64,000 nucleotides of DNA. Source: Zobellella maritima. GTDB taxonomy: Bacteria > Pseudomonadota > Gammaproteobacteria > Enterobacterales > Aeromonadaceae. Below the pieces are notes generated by a model. That model saw only the letters and a list, made by a program, of their open reading frames with translations. It ran no database searches and was not told the DNA's origin. How positions within the stretch are numbered: position 1 is the first letter of the stretch; every line of letters starts with the position of its first letter. The stretch lies in NCBI RefSeq assembly GCF_003075035.1, contig NZ_QCZE01000002.1, positions 186,001 to 250,000 of the forward strand, in the 5' to 3' direction. Shown piece by piece: positions 17,655-25,350 of the stretch. Both the position numbers and the translations under genes were made by a program.

Positions 17655-18839
17655 ATGAGCTATGTTTCTGGAATGGGATTATCCCAGGAAGCGCTCTTTG
17701 ATCTTGAGCGCGCCAAGCGCCTCTATTCAAAGAAATGGTTTTTTGTGGGCACGCGCGGGGATGTTCCAAAACCAAGAGATTTTCTCAAATTTTCTCTTTT
17801 TGAAGACGAATATTTCCTGCTGCACGGTACGGATGGCACCATTCGTTGCATGGTGAACCGCTGTGCGCACCAGAGTGCCAGGTTGCTACGCGAGACGTAT
17901 GGCAGTTGCCCGCCCATGATCATGTGCCCCAATCATCAGTGGGTATATGACCTCAATGAAGGTAATTTGATCAGCGCACCCGGTTTCGCCCCCGATTTTC
18001 CGGGAACAGAGCTGGGAAAATCATTGAGCCTGGACAGTCTGCCCGTGGTCGAGATACACGGCTTGTTGTTTGCCAGCCTGGATCATGAGTGTGATCGCAG
18101 CGACCTGGACGAGATCGAAAAAATTATCGCACCTTACGTGACGCCTTTTGGTTTACACAAGGGGGGCTACAAGCTGGCCCATCATGAGTGCGAAATTGTC
18201 GATGCCAACTGGTTCCTGGTGATGATCAACAACCGGGAATGCTGTCATTGCAACCTGAACCATACTGGTCTGGTCAAGTTATTCGACCCGTCCAGTTTTA
18301 ACGGTGCCCAGACCTCTGCCTATGAGCAGATGTTTGCCAGAGCGGTAGAACGATGGGAGTCGCTTGGGTTAGCCTGGAAAGAGCAGGCCTTCTCGCCGAA
18401 TGACTGCTGCCGGGTGGCACGTTACCCCATGCAGGAAAATTATCAGTCCATTACTTTTGACGGCAAGCCGGCCAGCAAAAAGCTGATTGGTCCCTTCAAG
18501 GATTATGATCAAAGCACGCTGTCGATGTGGTTCAACCCCAACACCTGGATTCACTTCACCTCGGATCACATTGCGACCAACTGGGTGTTGCCTCTCGATG
18601 GTGACAAGTGTGCGCTCTACACCAGCTGGATTGTTCATGAGGATGCCATAGAGGGTGTGGATTACGACCTTGAACACCTGACAGAAGTCTGGAGGGTGAC
18701 CAATGCGGAAGATATTGCCCTGTGCAAGTCAATGACCGCAGGCGCAAAGTCGGCATCATACCGGCCGGGACCCTTCGCAAAAGATGAGCGCTTCTGTATC
18801 CAAATGAGCGACTGGTACATGAAGCATTCGGGGGGCTGA
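17655..18839 (+). CDS. Rieske-type aromatic-ring/quaternary-amine oxygenase alpha subunit
   Basis: A 394-residue oxygenase. The Rieske [2Fe-2S] ligands are Cys70-His72 (CAH) and Cys91-His94 (CPNH). The catalytic domain holds the mononuclear-iron segment NNRECCHCNLNH (192-203) with His198 and His203, and a distal acidic ligand probably in NAEDIALC. The NNREC-HC pattern resembles glycine-betaine demethylase GbcA and related quaternary-amine oxygenases more than ring-hydroxylating dioxygenases (inference from motif only). No ferredoxin reductase (GbcB-type) partner or catabolic gene is adjacent. It is flanked by a repeat and AT-rich sequence, suggesting acquisition. Confidence 0.85.
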   Translation: MSYVSGMGLSQEALFDLERAKRLYSKKWFFVGTRGDVPKPRDFLKFSLFEDEYFLLHGTDGTIRCMVNRCAHQSARLLRETYGSCPPMIMCPNHQWVYDLNEGNLISAPGFAPDFPGTELGKSLSLDSLPVVEIHGLLFASLDHECDRSDLDEIEKIIAPYVTPFGLHKGGYKLAHHECEIVDANWFLVMINNRECCHCNLNHTGLVKLFDPSSFNGAQTSAYEQMFARAVERWESLGLAWKEQAFSPNDCCRVARYPMQENYQSITFDGKPASKKLIGPFKDYDQSTLSMWFNPNTWIHFTSDHIATNWVLPLDGDKCALYTSWIVHEDAIEGVDYDLEHLTEVWRVTNAEDIALCKSMTAGAKSASYRPGPFAKDERFCIQMSDWYMKHSGG

Positions 18840-18935
18840 TTCCTCATCATATCGGGAGAGCCCGTTTCGCATCCGCATGGTGGTGCCGCTTCAGAGAATC
18901 ACCGCATAACGCCATCCACGGGATGATTCAGGCAT

Positions 18936-18962
18936 GGATGACCGCCAGTCAGGCGGTCATCC
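18936..18962 (+). terminator. Terminator after the Rieske gene
   Basis: A perfect 11-bp stem (GGATGACCGCC and its complement) with a 5-nt loop is followed by TCTTG. It lies about 100 bp beyond the stop. Confidence 0.6.
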
Positions 18963-19093
18963 TCTTGCCGTTATAGTGCGGCCATCTCCCCAGGCGCATG
19001 CAGGCAGTGCTCATATCAGGCCATGGGGCAGAGGTCATGCAATGGACCTGGGCGTTGTCGGCATGCGGTACACACTGTATTGTCAGTGCACAC

Positions 19094-19984
19094 TCAAACA
19101 ATATCCAGTGGGGTTTTGCGGCCGGGCGCCGGGAAGGCGGCGTCGAGGCGGGCCAGCAGGGTCTCGTCCAGCCTGATGTCCAGGGCCTCGGCGTTCTGCT
19201 GCACGTGCTCGGGTTGTACCGCCTTGGGAATGGCGATCAGGTCGCGCTTGCCGTTCACCGGACGTATGGCCCAGGCCAGCAGCAGCTGGGCCACGGTGGC
19301 GTCCAGCTCGGCGGCGATGGCCTGCAGCTCGGGGTGAGCAAAGAGCTCTCTGCGCAGCCGGCCGCCCTGGGCCAGCGGGCAATAGGCCATGGTCGGCATG
19401 CCCTGCCGCCGCTGCCAGGGCAGCAGTGTATGCTCTATGCCACGGGAGCCCAGGTGATAGAGTACCTGGTTGACGGCGCATTGTTCACCGTCATGAATGT
19501 GGGTTAATGCCTGCATCTCGTGAATATCGCAATTGGACACCCCGAAACGCTTGATCTTGCCGTCGGCCTGCAGTCTTTCAAAGGCTTCCAGGGTTTCTTC
19601 CAGCGGAATGCTGCCCGGCCAGTGCAACAGATAGAGATCCAGGTAGTCGGTGTTCAGCCGTTGCAGGCTGCGCTCGCAAGCCTTGATTGCGCTGTCTCGA
19701 CCGGCATTCCAGGGATAGACCTTGGAGACCAGGAATGCCTGTTCGCGACGGTCTTTGAGTGCCTCGCCCACCACTTCCTCGGCGCCGCCATCGGCGTACA
19801 TTTCGGCGGTGTCAATCACCCGCAAACCGAGCTCCAGACCCTGTTGCAGGGCGCGTATCTCGTCGCGACGGGGCGCCAGGCCTTCACCCATATACCAGGT
19901 GCCCTGGCCGATGGCAGGCAGTTCAGTGGCGTGCTGGGCGCGGGTGGCGGGGAGTGTTATCCGGGGCTCCGGGATTGCGTCCAT
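19094..19984 (-). CDS. Aldo/keto reductase
   Basis: A 296-residue NADPH-dependent aldo/keto reductase barrel. The catalytic tetrad is visible as Asp and Tyr in VIDTAEMY, Lys in LVSKVYPW and His in LLHWPGS. The cofactor-binding IPKAVQPEHVQQNAEAL follows near the C-terminus. The start is ATG 19,984 behind AGAGGT; a GTG two codons upstream overlaps that site and is less likely. Substrate not predictable. It stands alone, with its own promoter in the 199 bp that separate it from the divergent small gene at 20,184. Confidence 0.9.
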   Translation of the reverse strand: MDAIPEPRITLPATRAQHATELPAIGQGTWYMGEGLAPRRDEIRALQQGLELGLRVIDTAEMYADGGAEEVVGEALKDRREQAFLVSKVYPWNAGRDSAIKACERSLQRLNTDYLDLYLLHWPGSIPLEETLEAFERLQADGKIKRFGVSNCDIHEMQALTHIHDGEQCAVNQVLYHLGSRGIEHTLLPWQRRQGMPTMAYCPLAQGGRLRRELFAHPELQAIAAELDATVAQLLLAWAIRPVNGKRDLIAIPKAVQPEHVQQNAEALDIRLDETLLARLDAAFPAPGRKTPLDIV

Positions 19985-20183
19985 GATCACCTCTAGGATT
20001 ATTATATTTTGGAAATGACTTCCATATTATGGTGGCGCAGGGTGCCGGACTTTGCAATGGCCGGGTGGTGTTCGGTTAAAGGCAAGAGGGCGGTTGCATA
20101 TCGACAGCTCACGGAGGCTGGTGTTGAGCGGCGCCTTGCTTTTGGGCCCACTTTGCTCTTAACTCGGCGAGGAGCATAAAGAA

Positions 20184-20537
20184 ATGAGCCGACACAAAGG
20201 AGGGCGCGCATTGGATACCGAACACCCAGGCCAGGAAGAGCACGCCCTGGTGCGGCGCCATTTAAAGCTTGATCATATGAACCAGTTGCAGATAGAGCTG
20301 CTAGCCGAGGTGTTTACCGCTGAGCCGGGGGTAGCCAAGGTGGTGGTCCGCAAGCACTGGCTGGATATCGATTACGATGCCGCTGAGCTGACCCTGGACC
20401 GGGTCATCGCCCTGCTCGAAGCCCACGGCGGCGAGTTGTCTCATGACTGGTGGACGGCGTTCAAGGCGCACTGGTATCGCCGCCGGGAAGAAAAGCTGCG
20501 CTCCCGGCTGGCGAAGGACGATGCCGCCGACGACTGA
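20184..20537 (+). CDS. Small HMA-like domain protein, function unknown
   Basis: A 117-residue soluble protein with a good GAGGAG Shine-Dalgarno. The central part (about residues 28-85, KLDHMNQLQIELLAEVF through LLEAHGGEL) has the alternating pattern of a heavy-metal-associated ferredoxin-like fold, but the CxxC metal ligands are missing. The C-terminus is highly basic and then acidic. Comparable small proteins are annotated as cation-transporter-like or hypothetical. It ends just before the convergent murQ, and nothing else nearby suggests a partner. Confidence 0.7.
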   Translation: MSRHKGGRALDTEHPGQEEHALVRRHLKLDHMNQLQIELLAEVFTAEPGVAKVVVRKHWLDIDYDAAELTLDRVIALLEAHGGELSHDWWTAFKAHWYRRREEKLRSRLAKDDAADD

Positions 20538-20539
20538 GC

Positions 20540-21457
20540 TCAGCCCGCATCCAGGGCCTGGCGCAATGCCCCCTGGCTACGGACCAGTTGCTTCCGGGCG
20601 TCGGCTTTGTCCAGGCCGCTTAACAGCATCAGGATCGCCAGTTTCACTTCGCCATCTGCGTCCTGCAAGGCCTGTTCGGCACTGCCGGCGTCTACCCCGG
20701 TTGCCTGCATCACGATGCGTACCGCCCGTGCCTGCAGCTTGAGGTTGCTGGCGCGCAGATCCACCATCAGGTTCTGGTAAACCTTGCCCAGACGGATCAT
20801 GCTGGCGGTGGTCAACATATTCAGCACCAGCTTCTGGGCCGTGCCCGCCTTCATGCGGGTTGAGCCGGTAATGACCTCCGGGCCGACCAGCGGGCTGATG
20901 GCTATGTCCGCCTCCCGGGCGATGGCCGAGTCGGCATTGCACGACAGGGCGATGGTGCCAGCTCCCTGCTCGCGGGCGTAGCGCAGGCCGCCGAGCACAT
21001 AAGGGGTGCGACCGCTGGCCGCGATGCCCACCAGTACATCCTGGGTGTTAAGCCGGATCTGCTGTAAATCGAGTCGGCCCTGTTCCGGGTTGTCTTCGGC
21101 GCCCTCCTGGGCCCGGAAGATGGCCTCGGGCCCACCGGCGATCAGCGCCACCACCATGCCTTCGGGCACGCTGTAGGTGGGCGGGCATTCGGAGGCATCC
21201 AGTACCCCCAGGCGGCCGCTGGTGCCCGCGCCCATATAGATCAGCCGGCCACCCTGGCGGAAGGCCGCCACTATGGTATCGACGGCGGCGGCTATCTCGG
21301 GCAGTACCTGTTCCACCGCCGCCGGCACCTGCCGGTCCTGCTGGTTGATCCTGGTGACTATGTCCAGGGTCGGCAGCAGATCGATATCCAGGGTGTCGGC
21401 ATTGCGCCCCTCAGAGGCGAGCTTGTCCAGATCCGCCAATAAATCCCGTATCTGCAT
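20540..21457 (-). CDS. murQ: N-acetylmuramic acid 6-phosphate etherase
   Basis: A 305-residue SIS-domain lyase that cleaves the lactyl ether of MurNAc-6-phosphate to give GlcNAc-6-phosphate during peptidoglycan recycling. The signature [20 protein letters not shown] (residues about 77-96) and the second family motif [18 protein letters not shown] are intact. Its ATG follows the anmK stop codon directly (TAA-ATG), so the two are translationally coupled. They act in sequence: AnmK makes MurNAc-6-P from anhydro-MurNAc and MurQ processes it. No murP PTS gene is present nearby, consistent with use for recycling rather than uptake. Confidence 0.97.
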   Translation of the reverse strand: MQIRDLLADLDKLASEGRNADTLDIDLLPTLDIVTRINQQDRQVPAAVEQVLPEIAAAVDTIVAAFRQGGRLIYMGAGTSGRLGVLDASECPPTYSVPEGMVVALIAGGPEAIFRAQEGAEDNPEQGRLDLQQIRLNTQDVLVGIAASGRTPYVLGGLRYAREQGAGTIALSCNADSAIAREADIAISPLVGPEVITGSTRMKAGTAQKLVLNMLTTASMIRLGKVYQNLMVDLRASNLKLQARAVRIVMQATGVDAGSAEQALQDADGEVKLAILMLLSGLDKADARKQLVRSQGALRQALDAG

Positions 21458-22567
21458 TTAGGAGTCCTCGGTTGCGTGTGGGGCCGGGTGAATAGCGCCC
21501 AATACCGCGCCCTGGCGGGCGCCGGTGGCTTCGGGCAAGTTGCCGGGCAGGCCGTTGACCGTCTGCTGGGCCAGCCAGGCGAAGGCCATGGCTTCCATAT
21601 AGTCCATATCCACGCCGGCGGTGTTGGTGGTGCTGACCTGCCAGTCCGGTAGCAGGGCGGTCAGGCGGGCCATCAGCAAGGGATTGTGGCCGCCGCCGCC
21701 ACACACCAGCAGTTCGCCTGCTGGCCATTTGCCGACCTGATCGGCTATGGCGACCGCCGTCAGCTCGGCCAGGGTCGCCTGGACATCGGAGACCCGGTAG
21801 GAGGCGGGCAGTCGAGCATCGAGCCAGGCCAGGTTGAACAGCTCGCGGCCGGTACTCTTGGGGGGCGGCAGGGCAAACCAGGGCTCGCCCAGCAGCTTGT
21901 TTAACAGTGTCGTGTCGACCCGGCCCCGGGCAGCCAGCTCGGCATCCTTGTCATAGGCATGGCCGGTATGGCGCTGGCACCAGGCGTCCATCAGCATGTT
22001 GCCCGGGCCCACATCATAGCCCAGTACCTTATGAGCGGGCGTCAGCACGCTGATATTGGCGATGCCGCCGATGTTGAGCACGATGCGGGTGTGCGGGCAA
22101 TTGCCCAGCACCATTTTATGGAAGGCAGGGACCAGGGGAGCGCCCTGTCCGCCCAGGGCCATGTCCATGCGGCGGAAGTCATTGACGGTAAGAATGCCGG
22201 TATCGGCGGCGATCCGGTTGCCATCTCCCAACTGAAGGGAGAAGGGCAAGGGGCCCTCGGGCTGATGCCAGAGGGTCTGGCCATGGCAACCGATGGCGGT
22301 CACCTCGGCGGCCGTCACCCTGGCCTTGGCGAGCAACTGATTGACCGCCCGGGCATACAACTGACCCAGTTCGGCATCCATCTGTCCCACTGCCTGCATG
22401 GTCACCGCCTGGCCGCCGGCCGCGGCCAGCAGCCGGGCCCTGAGTTCGCCGGGCAGGGGATAGCCGTCGGCGGCCAGCAGGCAGATCTGCCTGCCATCGG
22501 TTTCAACCAGTACCGTGTCTATGCCGTCCAGGCTGGTGCCCGACATCACCCCGATATACTTATCCAT
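21458..22567 (-). CDS. anmK: Anhydro-N-acetylmuramic acid kinase
   Basis: A 369-residue ASKHA-fold kinase that cleaves the 1,6-anhydro bond of anhMurNAc and phosphorylates it with ATP. The family start IGVMSGTSLDGIDTVL (residues 5-20), the catalytic-type QGAPLVPAFH region near residue 140, NIGGIANISVL and the C-terminal CGGGGHNPLL are all present. E. coli AnmK is 369 residues. It is the middle gene of a compact operon: the lipoprotein gene ends 2 bp upstream and murQ begins right after its stop. Confidence 0.97.
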   Translation of the reverse strand: MDKYIGVMSGTSLDGIDTVLVETDGRQICLLAADGYPLPGELRARLLAAAGGQAVTMQAVGQMDAELGQLYARAVNQLLAKARVTAAEVTAIGCHGQTLWHQPEGPLPFSLQLGDGNRIAADTGILTVNDFRRMDMALGGQGAPLVPAFHKMVLGNCPHTRIVLNIGGIANISVLTPAHKVLGYDVGPGNMLMDAWCQRHTGHAYDKDAELAARGRVDTTLLNKLLGEPWFALPPPKSTGRELFNLAWLDARLPASYRVSDVQATLAELTAVAIADQVGKWPAGELLVCGGGGHNPLLMARLTALLPDWQVSTTNTAGVDMDYMEAMAFAWLAQQTVNGLPGNLPEATGARQGAVLGAIHPAPHATEDS

Positions 22568-22569
22568 GG

Positions 22570-22770
22570 TTAGTGACCATTCTCCCAGGCATCGCCGGAC
22601 ATGTCGGTCAGCGGGCTGACCGGTACGCTGATCACCTCGTTTTCAAACGGTTGGGGCCCCGGAGCCGGCAAGGGGGCTTCCGGTTCGGGATCGGGAACCG
22701 GCGCCGGCTCCTGGGCGCCCTGGCAGCCGGCCAGTAACAGCCACAACAAAAACCCGATATATCTGACCAT
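22570..22770 (-). CDS. Small Pro-rich lipoprotein
   Basis: A 66-residue protein with a typical lipoprotein signal: a hydrophobic stretch and lipobox LLAGC with Cys16 as the lipidated residue. The mature part is about 50 residues, rich in Pro and Glu, probably unstructured and anchored to a membrane. It is the first gene of the operon with anmK and murQ, ending 2 bp before anmK, so a link to cell-wall recycling is plausible but unproven. No named family recognised. Confidence 0.75.
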   Translation of the reverse strand: MVRYIGFLLWLLLAGCQGAQEPAPVPDPEPEAPLPAPGPQPFENEVISVPVSPLTDMSGDAWENGH

Positions 22771-22880
22771 TGTGCTTTTCTCCGGGAGGGGTCACCATTA
22801 ACGGCATTCAAATTGCCACATGACGCTGTAAGCCGCCAGAGGCATCATCACAAAAGTTTAGTTAACCCCAAGGAGTCATC

Positions 22881-23330
22881 ATGGCCTACTGGTTATTCAA
22901 GACCGAACCCGATACCTTTTCGATCGATGATCTGGCCAAGAAAGACACCATTTGGGAAGGGGTGCGCAACTACCAGGCGCGCAACTTCCTGCGCGATGGC
23001 GTCAAGGAAGGGGATGAGGTGTTTATCTATCATTCCAGCTGCAAGCGAGTGGGGATTGCCGGCATCGGCCGGGTGACCCGGGCGGGATTCGCCGATCCGT
23101 TCGCCTTCGATCCGGACAGCCGTTATTTTGATCCCAAATCCAGTCCGGACAAGCCAATCTGGTACGCGGCCGAGCTGACCTTTGTGCGACGGCTGCCGCT
23201 GCTGCCCCTGGCCGAGCTGAAGAGCAACCCGGCCCTGACCGAACTGGCGCTGGTGAAAAAAGGCAGTCGGCTGTCGGTTATGCCGGTAACCCAGGACCAG
23301 TGGCAGGCGATACTGGCGATGGCGGGGTAA
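22881..23330 (+). CDS. EVE-domain protein
   Basis: A 149-residue single EVE domain (about residues 1-145), a PUA-like fold that binds modified bases in DNA or RNA. The family hallmarks AYWLFKTEPDTFSIDDL at the start, WEGVRNYQARNFLRD and GDEVFIYHSSCK are present. The ATG has an AAGGAG Shine-Dalgarno. Bacterial single-domain EVE proteins are widespread and their role is still poorly defined; modified-base sensing is the best supported suggestion. It is transcribed alone, divergent from the anmK operon and convergent with yigL. Confidence 0.9.
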   Translation: MAYWLFKTEPDTFSIDDLAKKDTIWEGVRNYQARNFLRDGVKEGDEVFIYHSSCKRVGIAGIGRVTRAGFADPFAFDPDSRYFDPKSSPDKPIWYAAELTFVRRLPLLPLAELKSNPALTELALVKKGSRLSVMPVTQDQWQAILAMAG

Positions 23331-23394
23331 GCGGCGGTATTCGGCCACGGGGCGGAGAGTCTGTCTGGTGTGGCTGACCTGGAGTCATGCGAAC

Positions 23395-24189
23395 TCAGAG
23401 CCCGAATACCCGTTGCAGGTAGTGCGCCACCCCGTCCTCATCTGAGCTCAGGGTGCGTTCGTGATGGGGCAGGGCCTGGTGCAGGCGGGTGTGGGCATTG
23501 GCCATTATCACCCCCCGGCCGGCACGGGACAGCATTTCAAAATCATTCATGCCGTCGCCGAAGGCCAGCACCCGGGTCATGTCCATCTCCCGCCGCTCCA
23601 TCAGTGAGGCGATGGCCGAGCCCTTGTTGACCTCCCCGTGCATCACTTCCAGGCACTGAGGCAGGGAGAAGGTGATATTGAGCCGAGCGCCGAAGCGGGC
23701 GAGTAACCCTTCTTCCACCTGCAACAACCGTTCGTGCTCGCCGATATAAAATACCTTCTCCACCCCCTGCCTGTGAGTACGGAGCTGATCGGTCAGCCGG
23801 TAGCGAAACCGGGACTGGGGACTGAAGTCCAGCGCGCCCGGCATGGCTTCCTCGACCAGCCAGTGATCGCCCCGGAACATGTTCAGATGTACCCCGGGCA
23901 GGCGGTAATCAGCGACCAGCTCGTCCACCATCTCGGCGGGAATGGTCCGGTTGAAGAGCAACTGGTCATCGGGATCATGCACCATGGCGCCGTTGCTGGT
24001 GATCAGGCTGACGTTTAGTCCCAGGCTGTCACGGATTGAGCGGACATCCACATGATGGCGGCCGGTGGCGACGATGAACTCCACGTCGCGGGCAACCAGC
24101 GCATGCAGGGTTTCCCGGGTTTGAGCCGACACCAGATGCCGGCTGTTGAGCAGGGTACCGTCAAGATCGGAAACAACAACCTGATACAT
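23395..24189 (-). CDS. yigL: HAD-superfamily Cof-type phosphatase, YigL-like
   Basis: A 264-residue HAD IIB phosphatase. Motif I is SDLDGTLL with nucleophile Asp8 and general acid Asp10, motif II ITSNGA, and motif IV AFGDGMNDFEM. The ATGRHHVDV segment and overall pattern match E. coli YigL, which dephosphorylates pyridoxal phosphate and sugar phosphates and aids recovery from glucose-phosphate stress. As in E. coli it lies directly after pldB, here 14 bp apart on the same strand, supporting the assignment. Confidence 0.9.
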   Translation of the reverse strand: MYQVVVSDLDGTLLNSRHLVSAQTRETLHALVARDVEFIVATGRHHVDVRSIRDSLGLNVSLITSNGAMVHDPDDQLLFNRTIPAEMVDELVADYRLPGVHLNMFRGDHWLVEEAMPGALDFSPQSRFRYRLTDQLRTHRQGVEKVFYIGEHERLLQVEEGLLARFGARLNITFSLPQCLEVMHGEVNKGSAIASLMERREMDMTRVLAFGDGMNDFEMLSRAGRGVIMANAHTRLHQALPHHERTLSSDEDGVAHYLQRVFGL

Positions 24190-24203
24190 GGGGCCCTCGG
24201 GTG

Positions 24204-25244
24204 TTAGTTACGGTCAAAAAAATCCAGGACTCTGTCCAGTGCCTTCTGGCGATAGCGGTCCCGCTCAAAAAAGAGTTCATGGGCAGCACGGCCGATACGT
24301 CTGGGACCGCGGCCTTCGCAGTGCTTGAGGGCCTTGCAGAAGGCATCTTGCGCCTTGTTGTCCACTATCACGTCGGCACCGGCCTGCAGCACCAGCAGCG
24401 GGGCCACAATACGATGGGCCCGGGCTATGGCCCGTTCGCTCGCCGTGAAACTCTGCGCCAGCCACTGCAGGCTGGGGCCGCCCAGCTGTAGTCCTGTCTG
24501 CTCCCGATACAATTTCCGAAACAGTTCATAACGCGGTTCGCTGTGGGTCAGCTGGTTCTCGGCGAAGGAGGGAGCTTCGTAGCCGCCACCCTGGCCCGGG
24601 ACGTAACAGGCCGATTTGCCGATCAGGCGGCATCCTCCCTGAAAGGCGTTGATTAGTCCCTTGGCCAGCCAAGTGGGCAGGGGGCCCAAATAGATGCCCA
24701 TCATCGGCGAGGACAGGGCGGCCGCGTTGATGCGTACCCTGGTATCGCTCAGCCAGAGGGCTGAGATGGTACCGCCCATGGAGTGGGCCAGCAGATAGAG
24801 GCGGTCATGAGGGGTGGTAAGCACCTGTTGCTGTACGAACTGTTCGAGATCCTGCACATAGTCATCAAAGTTGTCGACATGGCCCATCAAGGGGTCGTCG
24901 AGCAGGCGTGGTGACAGGCCCTGGCCCCGGTGATCGTACAGGTAGAGGTTATAGCCGTTCCGGTACAGATCCCGCGCCAGTTCCTGATATTTGAGATAGC
25001 TTTCGGTACGGCCATTGACCAGTATGATGGCCTTGTTGTGATCCGGAGAAACCAGTTTGGCATAGCGCAGCGAGAGGCCGTCTTCGCCGGTAAAGGTGCC
25101 TTCCTGAGCGGTAGCTTGCCAGAACGCCTGCAGGCCATCCAGGCCGAGTTCGTCGAGCTCGGCTTCGGTGGTAAAACGCAGCGGTGAGGCAATGGCATGA
25201 TTCATCAGTAGGCAGATCCCGACTAAGAGTAGGCGACCAAGCAT
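24204..25244 (-). CDS. pldB: Lysophospholipase L2-like alpha/beta hydrolase
   Basis: A 346-residue alpha/beta hydrolase. The nucleophile elbow is AHSMGG with Ser155, and the oxyanion and acid segments (YLYDHRGQGLS; VLQAGADVIVD; GRAAHELFFERD with the catalytic His) match the PldB lysophospholipase group. Unlike E. coli PldB it begins with a cleavable-looking signal peptide (residues 1-19, MNHAIAS), so it may act in the periplasm or at the membrane. It is co-directional with yigL and lies just downstream of spoT. Monoacylglycerol lipase activity is an alternative. Confidence 0.85.
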   Translation of the reverse strand: MLGRLLLVGICLLMNHAIASPLRFTTEAELDELGLDGLQAFWQATAQEGTFTGEDGLSLRYAKLVSPDHNKAIILVNGRTESYLKYQELARDLYRNGYNLYLYDHRGQGLSPRLLDDPLMGHVDNFDDYVQDLEQFVQQQVLTTPHDRLYLLAHSMGGTISALWLSDTRVRINAAALSSPMMGIYLGPLPTWLAKGLINAFQGGCRLIGKSACYVPGQGGGYEAPSFAENQLTHSEPRYELFRKLYREQTGLQLGGPSLQWLAQSFTASERAIARAHRIVAPLLVLQAGADVIVDNKAQDAFCKALKHCEGRGPRRIGRAAHELFFERDRYRQKALDRVLDFFDRN

Positions 25245-25350
25245 AAGGACTCCGGTGAGTATTTTTTACCCGTCAACAAGCAAACAGTGCCTGGCAGTGT
25301 ACCGTTAACGCAAGGGATAGCAAACGCCGAGACTTGTTCAAGTCGACGTC

